Positions 22,160-34,020 of a stretch of 64,000 bases of DNA are shown piece after piece (the first letter of the stretch is position 1; each line of letters begins with the position of its first letter). The notes under the pieces were generated by a model, which saw only the letters and a program-made list of their open reading frames with translations, had not been told where the DNA came from and did not search any database. Made by a program: the position numbers and the translations under genes. Source of the stretch: Bombyx mori (taxonomy: Eukaryota; Arthropoda; Insecta; Lepidoptera; Bombycidae); assembly GCF_030269925.1 (NCBI RefSeq), contig NC_085128.1, forward strand, positions 1,304,501 through 1,368,500. Direction: 5' to 3'.

Positions 22160-22403
22160 AAATTGTATTGCTTAGATGGGTTGACGAGCTCACAGCACAC
22201 CTGGTGTTAAGTGGTTACTGGAGCCCATGGACATCTACAACGTAAATGCGCCACCCACCTTGAGATATAAGTTCTAAGATCTCAGTATAGTTACAAAGGC
22301 TGCCCCACCCTTCAAACCGAAACGCATTACTGCTTCACAGCAGAAATAGGCAGGGTGGTGGTACCCACCCGCACGGACTCACAAGAGGTCCTACCACCAG
22401 TAA
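22160..22403 (-). mobile_element. Bm1 SINE, 5'-truncated
   Basis: ATTGCTTAGATGGGTTGACG to CCTACCACCAGTAAA with all distal blocks. Confidence 0.9.
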
Positions 22404-23090
22404 AATGTGGCATTATCTACAGATACAGATTTCTGTGATTGCCATTGTTAAGGTTTTTTTGTTGTTGTTTAAAGTGATGTCTTAGGTATATCTCTATTAT
22501 ACCAGCCCTATGAATCGAGCGACAGTCGCGAATCTTGCTCCAATAAAATATGAAACCTCGCTTTAAGCATGTATACTGCTTCGAGCAACGACCGAGAACA
22601 CCTTCTGAATACACGAGTCGAGATAAATTTTACAACTCTTCAGATATAATAGCCGTTTTATTATCGTTGATAACGCTGGAACAAATTTCAGGGAGGAGCT
22701 GTAAGAACATATCAATATGAAAAGTTGGTAGAATTTTAACACAAGATGAGGACGGTGTTGAAGGTTCACGCGGACTCACAATACACCTTCTTCTTCTTCC
22801 TATTCGTACACTTTTGACAGAGTGGTCGTGGTCATGCATCAGTCGGATCCTGTGATACCGATGCTCTCGCGATGCGACGCCATGTGGCACGATGTTTCGT
22901 AGAGTGAGAGCAAAGATTTATGTTGGAGTGAGTAACAGATTTTATGAGGTCGGTCCATCGTAATATAAAATACAATACACCTAAATACATGTAAATGATC
23001 ATGAAATTAAAGTCGTCCTCTTTTCTGGTACACTATTGTTCCTTCATTGATAAAAACGTACGTGAACATTAACGGCTTTATAAGTTTAGG
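22404..23090. other. No recognised gene; possible old LINE tail
   Basis: Around 22770-22890 the minus strand carries an (AAG)n-like stretch after a GCATCGGTATCACAGG word, which looks like an interspersed repeat tail. Family not determined. Confidence 0.3.
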
Positions 23091-23091
23091 T

Positions 23092-23330
23092 TTTTTTATT
23101 GCTTATGTAGGTGGACGACTCACCTGGTATTAAGTGGTTACCGCAGCCAACAACGCCAACAATAAATGCTGCCACAATAGATGTGTCAGTTTTATAGTAT
23201 CAACTTAAGCGAGTGTCCCACCCATCAAACCGAAATTCATTATTGCTTCATGATAGGCAGGGTGGTAGTACCTCTGCTTGCAGCCCGGCGGGATACCCTG
23301 GGACACCAGCGCCGTCTTATACATACATAT
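23092..23330 (-). mobile_element. Bm1 SINE, diverged
   Basis: ATTGCTTATGTAGGTGGACG, CACCTGGTATTAAGTGGTTA, CCCATCAAACCGAAATTCAT and GGCAGGGTGGTAGTACCT keep the Bm1 order, with many changes. Confidence 0.75.
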
Positions 23331-23429
23331 TTTGTAATCCGTGTAATTTGAAAACAAAAGCAATTGGCGGTTGTTCCCAACGTGTATGCCTTAAATGGTC
23401 GGTCCCTTATGTTTGAGTGGTCCAAATTG

Positions 23430-23588
23430 CCGACTGAGTTTCTCGTTGGGTCTTCTCATTGGGTCACGATTACGATCCGGTGGTAGATTCCGCGAAGCAC
23501 TGCTCTTGCTAGTACTAATGCTAGCAGCTTACCTATCCGTCCGGGCTTGGAATAGCCTCTTATGCTAACAGCGAATAGGGAGAGAAAA
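23430..23588 (+). mobile_element. Jockey LINE 3' UTR fragment, diverged
   Basis: CTGAGTTTCTCGTTGGGTCT and GATTCCGCGAAGCACTGCTC identify the jockey-type tail, which ends near GCGAATAGGG. An older or distinct subfamily. Confidence 0.7.
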
Positions 23589-24940
23589 AAATTGGTCAAA
23601 ATAAATCAGATATTTTTTTGTCGAATGCAATTTATCTTATTATAATTGTCATTTGTATTCGTTCGAAATCAGCCATCGTTTGATTGGCGCCTATAATACT
23701 CTTACCTTGATCTTCTTTAAACATCGACAACCTCTGTCCGCTAATTCCAGTAAATACAAATACAGAAAAATAACTCGGAAACCGAATGAAGTACGTACTC
23801 CCTTCACCCCTTCCCGCGGAGTCGTATCTCGGCCAATAAATCGCGGTATACCGCTAACGGAATCAGATTCATTCCGTCGCCCCGTATCTGTTCAAGTTTG
23901 ACGATAAATACTCGTGGAATCTGCATAACTCGTGAACGCTAGACGAGTTATTGCGGCGGGGAGGTGCCGCGGAAACTGGTACCTTCATTACAGAAATTTG
24001 GAGGTGACTTTTAGGAACGTATGTAGTAGAAGGTTTTCCTCAAAATAATATTGAAATAGAGTAACTTGAAATAATAACGGAACCTTATTTGGTTGAGGTT
24101 AAAGTTTCAAATTCATCATCATCATCATCATCATTTTCATCACCATCATCAGCCTCACACACATCTATCAATCACATTCATTGGATTGGATTTTATTACC
24201 CAACTTTTCTTTTTCAACTAGAATCGCGCATGGAGGAATTGCTGTGGGTAGTTTCTGAAATGTGGTTAGTGCAATGAATGATATAGTCTGAAGTAGTGGT
24301 AATTTAGATTCTACACACATGCAAGCTAACGGTATACGAACATTTTTATTCTTTATTTCATTTACATTTCTTGATTTAATACGTGAAAATGTTGCGACAA
24401 ATTAAATATCGCAGATATACTAAAGTCATGGTTTTTTATCAGTAACATACTTTACATGGAATTCTCAACATTAAACAAGTATGAGATTTGTTTGATAAAT
24501 TATCATCATAATATCTAAGTTTGTGAGCAGCAAATCTAATTACTTATTTAGACGTCTAGATTTTAATGGAAGATTAGAACGATTTGTTCCAGGAAAATAG
24601 GCATTACAACCTTATCATTTACACTAAGAGTATTTACTTAAGACTTTACCGCCATCTTGCTCAAGATTTCTCGAATACAGAAGAGGAATTACCACATAAA
24701 TAGTTTCGTGGATCATATTAAATCCACTCGGTTGAACATAAGACATCGTGTGCGGGACCCCACTTCCCGCGTTATTGCTGCTAGAACAACTGGTTTGTTT
24801 GCAGCCACGCATCCTGTGTTATGTGCACACGACATGTAGGTAAATAATTTCGGCAAGTTTCAAGATTCGAGTTCGCGTATTACGTAGTTAGACAACAGAA
24901 AATATACATAGCACTTTAGTGCAGAATCTTTTACACGTCA
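23589..24940. other. No recognised gene; contains a (CAT)n microsatellite
   Basis: A (CAT)n/(ATC)n run lies at 24113-24150. The ORF 23653-23901 shows no domain. Otherwise nothing that I can support. Confidence 0.4.
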
Positions 24941-24944
24941 TTAC

Positions 24945-25056
24945 GGATCCTCCCGATCCATTAACGGTGCTTTTAGGTACCACAAGCACCGGTCACCGTC
25001 CTCGTCACACCCGTCGCTTGCAACGAAGGGCTCGACGAGCGAATTAACCCATAGAC
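24945..25056 (+). mobile_element. Jockey LINE internal fragment lacking its 3' end
   Basis: ACGTCATTACGGATCCTCCC through GAATTAACCCATAGACA matches the ORF end and first bases of the 3' UTR of the jockey family, then stops without the UTR or poly(A). Confidence 0.75.
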
Positions 25057-25788
25057 AAAAACAAGTCCAGTCTCCATCAGACGCTTACATGAAACATGCT
25101 ATGCGATTATAATATTTCGTTAAGAATTTTCAAACAAACAATTCTTTCATCCGCGTCGAGCTAAGCTGTTGCCTGAGTGATAAAAACCTCTATGTGAATA
25201 CCCATCTTGAGGCACGTGGACAAAATTTTACTTGTAACTGTATATAGACAGTTCTGCCCTTCAAATTTGGACGCAAAAAGGAGTACATTAATGGTAAAGG
25301 TAACCTTCAGTCTACAAATTATTATCCCGTAGACAGTTCTCGTTCAATAGCTCCCTAAGAGGTAGAGGCCGTAAAACTCTCAATATTGTTAAGAGGGCTG
25401 AGATTGTACACAAATTGGATTTTACACCCTTTTGCCCCAAGCTGCCGACCTTCCACCATTAGGTTACGTACCAATGTACCAGAACGTCCTAGTTCCATGG
25501 AAGCCGGGTCGAAAAAGATTTTCAATTTTTGGAGTACCGCATAGCATTTGCCAGATCTTATTTGGTCTACTTTATGCGCAATCGTGCGGTGAAATATCAA
25601 GGAAGTTTAGAGATGCCAGTATAATCGTTATTTAAAACAAATCGAGATTCCGACTTCAAATTTCTTCATAAGACTGTAGACTTCAGTGGTTGCAAATTAG
25701 TCCTGGAAACGATTGAAAACTCGCCAAACAAACCAAAACCCGTATTGGCCATGTATATGTAGTGTTGTGTATAATAATATTACCTACC
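25057..25788. other. No recognised feature
   Basis: Short overlapping ORFs at 25355-25635 on both strands show no motif. Nothing supported. Confidence 0.35.
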
Positions 25789-25789
25789 T

Positions 25790-26005
25790 TTTTTTTATTG
25801 CTTAGATGGGTGGACGAGCTCACAGCCCACCTGGTGTTAAGTGGTTACTGAAGCCCATAGACATCTACAACGTAAATGCGCCACCCACCTTGAGATATAA
25901 GTTCTAAGGTCTCAGTATAGTTACAACGGCTGCCCCGCCCTTCAAACCGAAACGCATTACTGCTTCACGGCAGAAATAGGTAGGGTGGCGGTACCTACCC
26001 GCGAT
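25790..26005 (-). mobile_element. Bm1 SINE, truncated
   Basis: ATTGCTTAGATGGGTGGACG through GGCGGTACCTACCCGC. It ends before the usual CACAAGAGGTCC block. Confidence 0.9.
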
Positions 26006-26381
26006 ATTAGAATATTGTATATGTACCGTTTATTTTTCTAGAAAAAAATGATTAAAGATAAACATGAAAAAATATATAAAAACAACATTCAATATGTTGA
26101 GTCCGACAACAAACCAATATGGGTAATACGTATTTTATTCTGGACCGTCTCATATTTTTATCCCTCACACCGTATTTCGCATGACGTATAGAATATGGAT
26201 GAGACAGAAATTTCGTAGTAAATAGTTTCATCGAATCATATCTTTAAGCGGATGCACCACGCAAATCAAATACGCTTAATGATGGATGGGGATGGGGATT
26301 ACGGCAAAACATTTTGAATCTGAACAGAATGTATTTAATCTGTACTACAAAATAATCATAAATAATAATAATAAAGAATTT

Positions 26382-26640
26382 TTACTGGTGGTAGGACCTG
26401 TTGTGAGTCCGCGCGGATAGGTACCACCGCCCTGCCTATTTCTGCCGTGAAGCAGTAATGCGTTTCGGTTTGAAGGGTGGGGCAGCCGTTGTAACTATAC
26501 TTGAGACCTTAGAACTTGTATCTCAAGGTGGGTAGCGCATTTACGTTGTAGATGTCTATGGGCTCCAGTAACCACTTAACATCAGGTGAGCTGTGAGCTC
26601 GTCCACCCATCTAAGCAATAAAAAAAAAAAAAAAAAATAA
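26382..26640 (+). mobile_element. Bm1 SINE, 5'-truncated
   Basis: TTACTGGTGGTAGGACCTGT to CTAAGCAATAAA followed by about 20 A. It starts at the boundary shared with many other Bm1 copies here (ACTGGTGGTAGGACC). Confidence 0.92.
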
Positions 26641-27495
26641 TAATCATAATTTATGCTACATTACACATTACTATTATCCAATTGATACAAGAGGGACAAC
26701 ATTAATATCAACTCCATTAGACGACACATTAGACACTTCCGCCCTTCAGTCAAATGAATGATTATTAATTACATTACCGTTTTGTCTATTTCCTTTATTT
26801 CATTTCAAAATACAAGTAATCCTCCTATAACACAGTATTTTACAACACAGTTTCAATCTAACACGAAAAGAAAAAATTCACCAAAACTTTCTCGTAACAC
26901 AGTACTTCTACAACGCGATAATGAGATTTATGTTCAAAATTATTTCGAAAATTGCAATGGCACTGTGAACACACAATACCTATATGAAAAAAGCTGAAAT
27001 TTTACTGCTTATTGTTATGTTATAATAGGTAAAATTATATTATACATACAAGCAAAGTTCAGATGTTACACTCAGAAAAATTATTCTCCTTTTTGTAGTG
27101 GTTTCTAATCTCATATAACATGGCTTCGCATAACTTTTTTAACATAACATAACGCTTTTGTAGCGCATCAGGGATGTTTGCAGACACGCACATAGATTGT
27201 TTTTACGCTACCATGCGTAAGAGGTGAGGAATCTCTGGTAAGCAGAGTGAGGGCCAGCTCCAACAGTATCCTGAGCATGATCGCAAGCAGGCTGGACTGT
27301 GTGCATGGGTCGCTGTGGTGCCATCTCCCATGGGATGTTACGACAGTAATTCATTGTGATGTAAATATAACTACTAACATAGGTCTAAGTCTTATTGACA
27401 ATTTATATATGTCATGGTTACTTGCAATAAAAACATTTTTTTTTTTTGTATTGTGTTTCTCGAAATACTTAAGATATTTCGGTATAATGAAGATC
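26641..27495. other. No recognised gene
   Basis: AT-rich. ORFs at 26758-26997 and 27247-27543 have no motif. 27160-27350 is less AT-rich and could belong to the LINE remnant's 3' flank, but I cannot show it. Confidence 0.35.
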
Positions 27496-27501
27496 ACGGG
27501 C

Positions 27502-28180
27502 CTAAGCCAAGTGAGCTTCATTTTCTACTTGCAGAATATTTAGGTCTTCCTGCAAGAATTGACGGACTATACGGCATGTGATTAATATTGCGGCTTTTTG
27601 CATGGTCATGTACGTGTTCTCTGCTATGTCTAATATTTTTAAAGATTGCAGTAGGTGTTTAGGTATAACGCTTGTACTGGATAGCACCAGTGGTACAATG
27701 TAGACTTTGTTCATTTTCCAGATTCTTAAAATTTCTTTCTTTAATTCTGTATATTTATTTACTTTTTCAGCTATTGATTTCTGTATATTATTGGTGTTAG
27801 GAACTGCTATGTCTATTAAATGCACTACTTTATTTATTTTATCAATTAGAGTTACATCTGGCCTATTATTGTGTATAGTTTTGTCAGTTAGTATGGCTCT
27901 GTCGAAGTACATCTTGTGCGTGGCGCCCTCCAGCACAGGTTTTGGGGCGTATTGGTAATATGGTTTCAGTGTACTTTCTAATAATTTATATTTCAGAGCT
28001 AACCTTTGGTGAACTATGTGAGCTTCCTGATTGTGTCTATGTGTGTAATCGGTTTGTGTGAGTGTCGGACAAGCACTTGTTATATGTTGGATGGTTTCGG
28101 AATGACGATTACATTTTCTGCGTTTATCATTTTGTAAATTAGAGTCTTTGATTATGAATATTATTATTATTATTATTATT
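27502..28180 (-). pseudogene. RLE-type LINE (R4/Dong-like) ORF C-terminus
   Basis: About 215 residues resemble the C-terminal half of LINEs that carry a restriction-like endonuclease (R2/R4/Dong group). In order: a CCHC-type element (CNRHSETIQHITSAC) whose first Cys is replaced by Arg (RRKC), then a helical linker, then the nuclease motif RPDVTLIDKINKVVHLIDIA, a PD...D arrangement, and a tail that stops at 27502. RT is missing. At its 5' side the coding similarity ends at FIIKDS, directly against (TAA)n (28159-28184). The 28185-28269 part of the open frame is flanking sequence, not protein. Clade assignment is by motif order; R4/Dong is favoured because those elements are known to target TAA repeats. 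Confidence 0.65.
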
Positions 28181-28184
28181 ATAA
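28157..28184. repeat. (ATT)n / (TAA)n microsatellite
   Basis: About eight ATT units abut the 5' end of the RLE-type LINE remnant. Confidence 0.9.
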
Positions 28185-28449
28185 CACGGGACTTGTAGCA
28201 ACGTATCAAACGTGTTATAGGATGGTTACCTGTATTCAAAATTTTTGACGTTCTGTGACCTAGATACATGTATGTATATTATAGTGAATGGCTTACTTTT
28301 TGGTCGTTAATTTCTAAAAATGTCTACCATTTGAGAGTATCTCGAATTCAGATTCCTGGACATAAATATTTTAAGTAATTACAATGTTTCCTGGCTTAAA
28401 GGGTAAGATGGTCGTTGGTAATTCAATTGAAATTTCTGAGGTCTGAGGT

Positions 28450-28540
28450 GGCATTCACGTTGTGCTTCCGTAGGCTTCGGAGACCACTTAAAAGCAGAGG
28501 GCCTGTGAGTTCGTTCAGCCGTCTATGCAATAAATAAAGG
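28450..28540 (+). mobile_element. Bm1 SINE 3' fragment, diverged
   Basis: GGTGGCATTCACGTTGTG, GACCACTTAAAAGCAG and CCGTCTATGCAATAAATAAA follow the Bm1 3' end. Confidence 0.6.
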
Positions 28541-29265
28541 GAATGTTTAAGTATTTGTACGTGTTCATAAAAATCTGTAGGAAATCTCGTATTTATTAAA
28601 TACGCTTTTATTAGCTTCAGACGTTTGTATGTTTGTAACGGAATCTTTGAACATGATTTCAACCCCCTTCAAAACATAGGGTTAACTCGAAATTTGGTAT
28701 ATTTATTAAGGACCGATGACAATTCAATATTTAAAAAAATAATTAAAAAAAATAAAATAAAAAAATTGAAATTCAACTAAAAAATTAAAAAAACAGAATA
28801 CGCTACCATGCACCCCACGATTTTTTACAATAAAATCATGTTTAATTCAAATTTATTAAAATTTATTTTCTAGTTTGTAGTTGGATTTTCTATAAAACCG
28901 TATTTTGTTAGTTTTTTTAAATTATTATTTATGTAACTTTTCTTTTCTATTCCATTATAGTTGAATCCGTGTAGGTTATAGTTGTTAGCGAGTAGCCCGG
29001 GGCGATAAGGTAATAACTGGGCGGGGTTCGGCGTAAACCTTATACCACGGACATCTCATTTCGCTACCAAACTACAATACAGATTTTCTTTTGAATAAAT
29101 TTGATGTCTTGAAATATATTTTTAAGAAATCCTAATCAGCTATGTTGTATAGCCCAGATTAAAGGGCCACTAATTTTATTTAGAGAATGCATGAATGTAG
29201 TTAATGAGAATTAATACGACTTGCTTTTTTTTAAGTCAAAAATTCGCAAGGGAATTGATCGTAAT
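28541..29265. other. No recognised feature
   Basis: AT-rich DNA with A-runs at 28730-28800. 28980-29060 is richer in GC but not coding. Confidence 0.4.
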
Positions 29266-29267
29266 TG

Positions 29268-29640
29268 TTAGCTTACACGTACTTACGGATCCATCAGATC
29301 CAATAACCCTTGCATTAGACACCTTTAACTCTAATACTAGGAGTAGGGACCCCGGTAACCGTACTCGTCGAACTCGGCAAAGAGTGCGACGTGCAACCTA
29401 ACCTAAACATCAGCCCGTTGAGTTTCTCGCCGAATCTTTTCAGTGGGTCGCGATTCCGATCCGGTAGTAGATTCATCCGCGAAGCAGCTGCTCTTAAGTT
29501 GTTAGGTCTCCTTCTGAGGCGCTTGGGTAGCTGTTAGCAAATCCCACCCCTCTTGGTTGAGCCATTGCTCGCCCACCTGTCCTGGTGAGCCTGGACAGGC
29601 CTCCGGGCCACCAGTAAACCGTCAATCATAAATAAATTGT
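29268..29640 (+). pseudogene. Jockey-related LINE 3' end, older subfamily
   Basis: The frame ending at 29401 reads DPSDPITLALDTFN...RTRRTRQRVRR-stop, a diverged counterpart of the DPPDPLTVL...RRTRRLRRRARR end of the jockey ORF at 1006. It is followed by the equivalent 3' UTR (TTGAGTTTCTCGCCGAATCT, GATTCATCCGCGAAGC), which then departs from the common tail (CACCTGTCCTGGTGAGCC). It represents a related but separate family. Confidence 0.7.
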
Positions 29641-30255
29641 TATCAAATTACCCTTTATTAAGTCTAGTGTACTTACTGTCTAGCTGTTGTTAGTAGTGGA
29701 AATTGATGATTGAATTCAGAAATATCAGTTGTCCTGCCAATCTGCAGCCTATCAATGATCACTGTTCTCAAATATCCAGTTGGCTATATCTGTGTCAGAA
29801 AATGAAATATGGTTTAATTGTTTGTATACCCAAAGCGTTTTACCTGTAAAGCGACGGACTCCGTTAAATCTTCACTGTTTTTTAATAGGATCCGCCATAG
29901 CGAATTTCTTGTTGTGGATAATCCACATGAAGAGATGCGTCTCGAGCATTCGTCCAAATGAACTTAAGAAAGCTCGGTCATAAATTTATATGAGCATTCT
30001 CAAAGCTCTCCGAAAGCAATAAAATGAAAATTCACGGAAAACTTGCGATTAGTCAAATACGGGAGTTGCTTTACGTACGATGGGGTGTAGTGCGGAAGTC
30101 GGGGCGGATCCGCGTTCCGCTGGTATGGGGTTATGTTTCATATAATATTTACTGTATCTAGACACATTTTGGGAGCGTTATGTAATGTCATATTATTATT
30201 AATCTAAAGTATTTATTTGTGGTACGGTTTATTATCTGTACTGGTATATAATTCT
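29641..30255. other. No recognised feature
   Basis: Nothing supported. The ORF at 29780-29983 has no motif. Confidence 0.35.
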
Positions 30256-30257
30256 TC

Positions 30258-30390
30258 TTTTTATTATTTTTATTGCATATATGGGTGGACGAGCTCACAG
30301 CTTACCTGGTGTTAAATGGTTACCGGAGCCCATAAGCATCTACAAAGTAAATCCTCCTACCTTGAGATAATAATATGGGTTCTAATAATA
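30258..30390 (-). mobile_element. Bm1 SINE fragment
   Basis: ATTGCATATATGGGTGGACG through CCACCTTGAGATA-like sequence, interrupted by an AT-rich expansion. Confidence 0.75.
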
Positions 30391-30534
30391 CATATAATTA
30401 TAATAAAATAATATAATTATAGGTCGTGAGGAATTACTAACAGTAGTTGATAATGGGTAGTAATGTGTACCCGTAATTACCAGTGAGGGTTCGCGTTACT
30501 CCCTTTTTACCTGTCTGAACATTCCTAGTTATTG

Positions 30535-30570
30535 TCCTTCTTCAAACGGGGCTTGTGGAGAGTACTTGAG
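30535..30570 (+). mobile_element. CR1-like LINE ORF fragment
   Basis: TCCTTCTTCAAACGGGGCTT and GGAGAGTACTTGAG match the FFK-G-WRVL block of the CR1-like ORF end. Only about 35 bp. Confidence 0.5.
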
Positions 30571-30847
30571 TCGTCTATTATCAAAGGTGGCAATCTGTGC
30601 ATTTGGACAAAATAATGTTATTGATATGTCAATACAGATTGATTTGAATATAATCGTCTTCTTCAAAGAATACGGTTCAAAACCTGCATTAAACAAAGGT
30701 TAATACTTAACCTGTTATTTATCTAAGATGTCGTTCAGAAGAGTTTTGTGACTGCCAATGGAATACAAAGTCAATAATTAGTTTTTCTGATTTACCAATA
30801 ATTGTCCAAAAGTCACATTGCCGGCTTTGATAATAGTCGACTCACTT

Positions 30848-31235
30848 AATGGCAGGCAGGGTCTTGGCTTTGCCCCTGGTATTGCTAACGTCCTCCGGTC
30901 ACCGTCTTCGTCGAACGCGTCGCTTGCGACGAAGAGCTCGACAAGCGAATTAACCCATAGACACAGCTCACTGAGTATCTCGCCGGATCTTCTCAGTGGG
31001 TCGCGTTTCCGACCCGGTGGTAGATTCTGCGAAGCACTGCTCTTGCTAGGGTCAGTCTTAGCAACACTCCGGCTTGGGCCCCGTGAGCTCACCTACACAC
31101 GTTAGGGTGAAGCTGAAATAGCCTTTCAAGGCTATCAGCAAAGGTAAGAAAAAAATATTCTAACGTCCATGGGCGACAGTGACCACTCACCATCAGGTGG
31201 GCCGCATTCTCGTCTACCTACAAAGGCAATACAAA
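30848..31235 (+). mobile_element. CR1-like LINE tail interrupted by a jockey insertion
   Basis: GGCAGGCAGGGTCTTGGCTT to GCTAACGTCC (30893) and, after the insertion, CTAACGTCCATGGGCGACAG to AAGGCAATACAAAAA (31235) together make one CR1-like tail. Confidence 0.85.
30894..31159 (+). mobile_element. Jockey LINE 3' fragment with 9-bp target duplication
   Basis: Starts TCCGGTCACCGTCTTCG (ORF end), contains the full 3' UTR and a short A-rich end. CTAACGTCC at 30885-30893 is repeated at 31160-31168, showing retrotransposition into the CR1-like tail. Confidence 0.9.
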
Positions 31236-32560
31236 AAATTAAATTGTGTGATCGGCCCTTTACTTAATAGTATAAAAGAATAGAACAAAACTAAGAATAC
31301 TCGGGATAGACCATAAAATATGACACCCGTCATTGTATAACTATATCCCGTTCGGTTTATTTGTAAGCGACAATCTTGCCAGCAATATGGAAACCCAATC
31401 TTCTGAAAGCCCGTATGCTGTTAAATATGCACATAACAATGTATTTGTAAACAATTTCAAACTAGTACGTACACGCGTTAAGTGATTGAATGGAATTATC
31501 ATGTTAGTAATATTATTTGCGTTTGTAGATGAGCAATTGGTTTAGTTTTCATAGTTTCAATTGACCAGCTGTTTGGACATGGGTGAGGTTATAGCGATTA
31601 TTAGTTCGATTACTGTCACTTCAACTGTCAAACTATGACTGCTTAGAGGCAGAGATGTGCAGGACTACTGATCCTTTAATTGACAACATTCCCGCTGGCC
31701 ATTTCACTAGAGAGACGTACACATAGCAAAACATGGTTCTGCTCATAAAAAAAGGTTTTTGGATGAGTAAAAGTCAGATACCACACATCCTTGGAGGCTG
31801 TACATAATTTGGAAGTCGACTGTTTATAAATTCCCCCATTAGTACTCTAAGCGTTAAGACTTCGTCGGGAGCAAACCCATAGACACAGCCCACTGAGTTT
31901 CTCGGCGGATTTTCTCAGTGGAGAGAGTTTCTCGTTTCCGATCCGATAATAAAATTCCATCTTTATCTCCAACTCTACCAGATCATGCCTAGTAGTAGTC
32001 ATCAAACGAAGCCTTCCGCCATCCATGTAGCTGTCTAAGAATTAACGCGTCTTCTTTAAGATACGTACGAATGACCCAAAGCCAAGAGAGATGAGAATCT
32101 GTGAGAATTTTCAATAAAATGGTCCGCGAACCGTCTGCTAATAATAAGAGTATCAATTCCAAAACTATATTTTAATATATTGAAATATTTTAATAATAAG
32201 TTTTTTTTATCGTGAGAATGGTCTGAGTTATGAAAAACTCGCGTTGTTTCGTAAGATTTTCATACACACACACACACATTAAACAAAAAAGGAAAAACAA
32301 AATATGTGTAGTTCTCGTCGCTTTGAATACGTTGGGGAATGTTTTATCGCTCTCAGTTTCAAATAAACAAGCAGCAAATATAATAGTGTTGGGAAACTCG
32401 CCAAACTTAATACTAGGGAGTAACTTAGACATATAGTATTATACATGATACTTTCGTTCCTGTGGACAAATTAAAGCAACTGTCAATCTTCCACCGAAAG
32501 ACAGCTTTTGTCCATTCTGTATTAAATCAGATTAAGATTACTTTAGCATACATAAATCAT
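31236..32560. other. No recognised gene; one small jockey-tail remnant
   Basis: At 31876-31945 CCACTGAGTTTCTCGGCGGA and a locally duplicated GAGAGTTTCTCG derive from a jockey 3' UTR. (AC)n lies at 32263-32278. Overlapping ORFs at 32190-32436 are simple-sequence artefacts. Confidence 0.45.
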
Positions 32561-32562
32561 TT

Positions 32563-32913
32563 TGTTGCGTTTGTAGGCAGACGAGCATACGGCCCACCTG
32601 ATGGTGAGTGGTTACCGTCGCCCATGAACTTAAGCAATGCTAGGGCCATCTAGCCAAGCCACTGCCTATCGTCAGGTACTCTCCACAAGCCTCATTTGAG
32701 GAAGGAGAAGTCATAGCGCGCGGGAAACACTGTGGAGGGGAGCTCATTGCAAAGCTGGATGGTACGTGGCAAAAAATATCTCTGGAAACCCACTGTTGAT
32801 GAACGCAGTGGCTTCAAGTAGTATGGATGAACTCCGGTGGCGGGCAGTGCGATGGTAAAAACAAGATGATGTAATCATCTGAAGCAATTCCTCAGAACAC
32901 TTACGATTTGCTA
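32563..32913 (-). pseudogene. CR1-like LINE ORF2 C-terminus and tail
   Basis: Minus strand, from 32913 down: a coding segment with EELLQMIT, a FFATYHPAL segment and a degraded TVFPERY block, then the tail complement ending at GTAGGCAGACGAGC (32574). Stops and frame changes interrupt it. Collinear with 42705-43050 in the opposite direction. Confidence 0.75.
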
Positions 32914-32969
32914 ACCTTAAGCACTACCATACTACTTTGAATCAAGGCGGAAAACGGAATTCACGTTCT

Positions 32970-33055
32970 ATAGTACTTAGAGGCACTGTTAACCACTTAA
33001 CATTAGGTAGGCCATGAATTCGTTTACAAATCCACGTAATAAAATACACAACAAT
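32970..33055 (+). mobile_element. Bm1 SINE 3' fragment, eroded
   Basis: TTAACCACTTAACATTAGGTAGGCCATGAATTCG and a final AATAAAATA keep the Bm1 end pattern. Confidence 0.5.
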
Positions 33056-33752
33056 GATAAATGACAAGTACTATACTATGTATGTAGAGTTGGAGAAAAA
33101 TAAAACAACCAAGGTGAAATATAGACAGACTTAAATAAAAATGAAACAGTTAAAAAACTTATTAGAAAAATAAACTTTTGACAAAAATTATCGCAGTGTT
33201 AAAACGATTAAATAATTATAATTACATTTTAAAAGAATACTTCAAATATGAAGGAAACTACAGGGGGAATGTCTTACATCGAGCGGATGATATTACGAGG
33301 TAGATGGACTCTAATGTTATTATTATCATTCGGAACTTATATCACTGCAAACATATCTTGAAAATGTCGTTAGCGTAATTCAGACATCTGTCAGATGTGT
33401 CGTGTTAGATGATAACTACAGTCATAGTAAACATACAAAGCCAATACAAATTAGGTTATGGATAGAGAGTAATGGGAGAGATCGACCAAGTAGAAGAGTT
33501 TTGCAGTTCAGCCCAACCCCTTCTTTATCTATAAATAGTTGCCCTCCCTACAGAATTATCTGAAGAAGATCGCTCTAAGCAAAAAGTTTGTCATATCTAA
33601 CACCTTTTACTTGTTTTGTTACAATAACTGTTTTCTATTATATCTACATGTTTAATATCAGACAAATAAATATGCCAAGAAAGTATAATTTGTAAAATTG
33701 TATTAATATATTTTAAATTCTCATTTGATTAGCATCTGATATATAATTTAGC
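33056..33752. other. No recognised feature
   Basis: AT-rich. Nothing supported. Confidence 0.4.
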
Positions 33753-33764
33753 TTTTGCGGTATG

Positions 33765-33872
33765 CCACGTTTGGCGATGCCCCTGGATTTGCTGATGATC
33801 ATTAGCGACGATGAGCACTCACCATCAGGTGGTCCGTGTTCTCGTTAGCTTACAAAGGCAATAAAAAAAACT
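33765..33872 (+). mobile_element. CR1-like tail, diverged
   Basis: GGCGATGCCCCTGGATTTGC, GAGCACTCACCATCAGGTGG and AAAGGCAATAAAAAAAA. Confidence 0.7.
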
Positions 33873-33907
33873 TAAAACCAATTGCTTCCTCTACAAGCTA
33901 AACTAGT

Positions 33908-34020
33908 AGACAGCGGCTTGGCTATGCCCTTGGCATTGCTAAAGTCCATGGGCGACGGTAACCACTCACTACCAGGTGGGCCGTAAGCTCGTCTGCTTAC
34001 TAGGGCAATAAAAAAATAAA
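33908..34020 (+). mobile_element. CR1-like ~110-bp tail unit
   Basis: GTAGACAGCGGCTTGGCTAT to GCTTACTAGGGCAATAAAAA. Its 5' limit matches that of the units at 34698, 35736 and 52870. Confidence 0.8.

Noticed and set aside
28185..28269. N-terminal extension of the 255-aa frame including a run of Ile
   Set aside because: The Ile run is just translated (ATT)n. The sequence beyond it has no similarity to the LINE protein.
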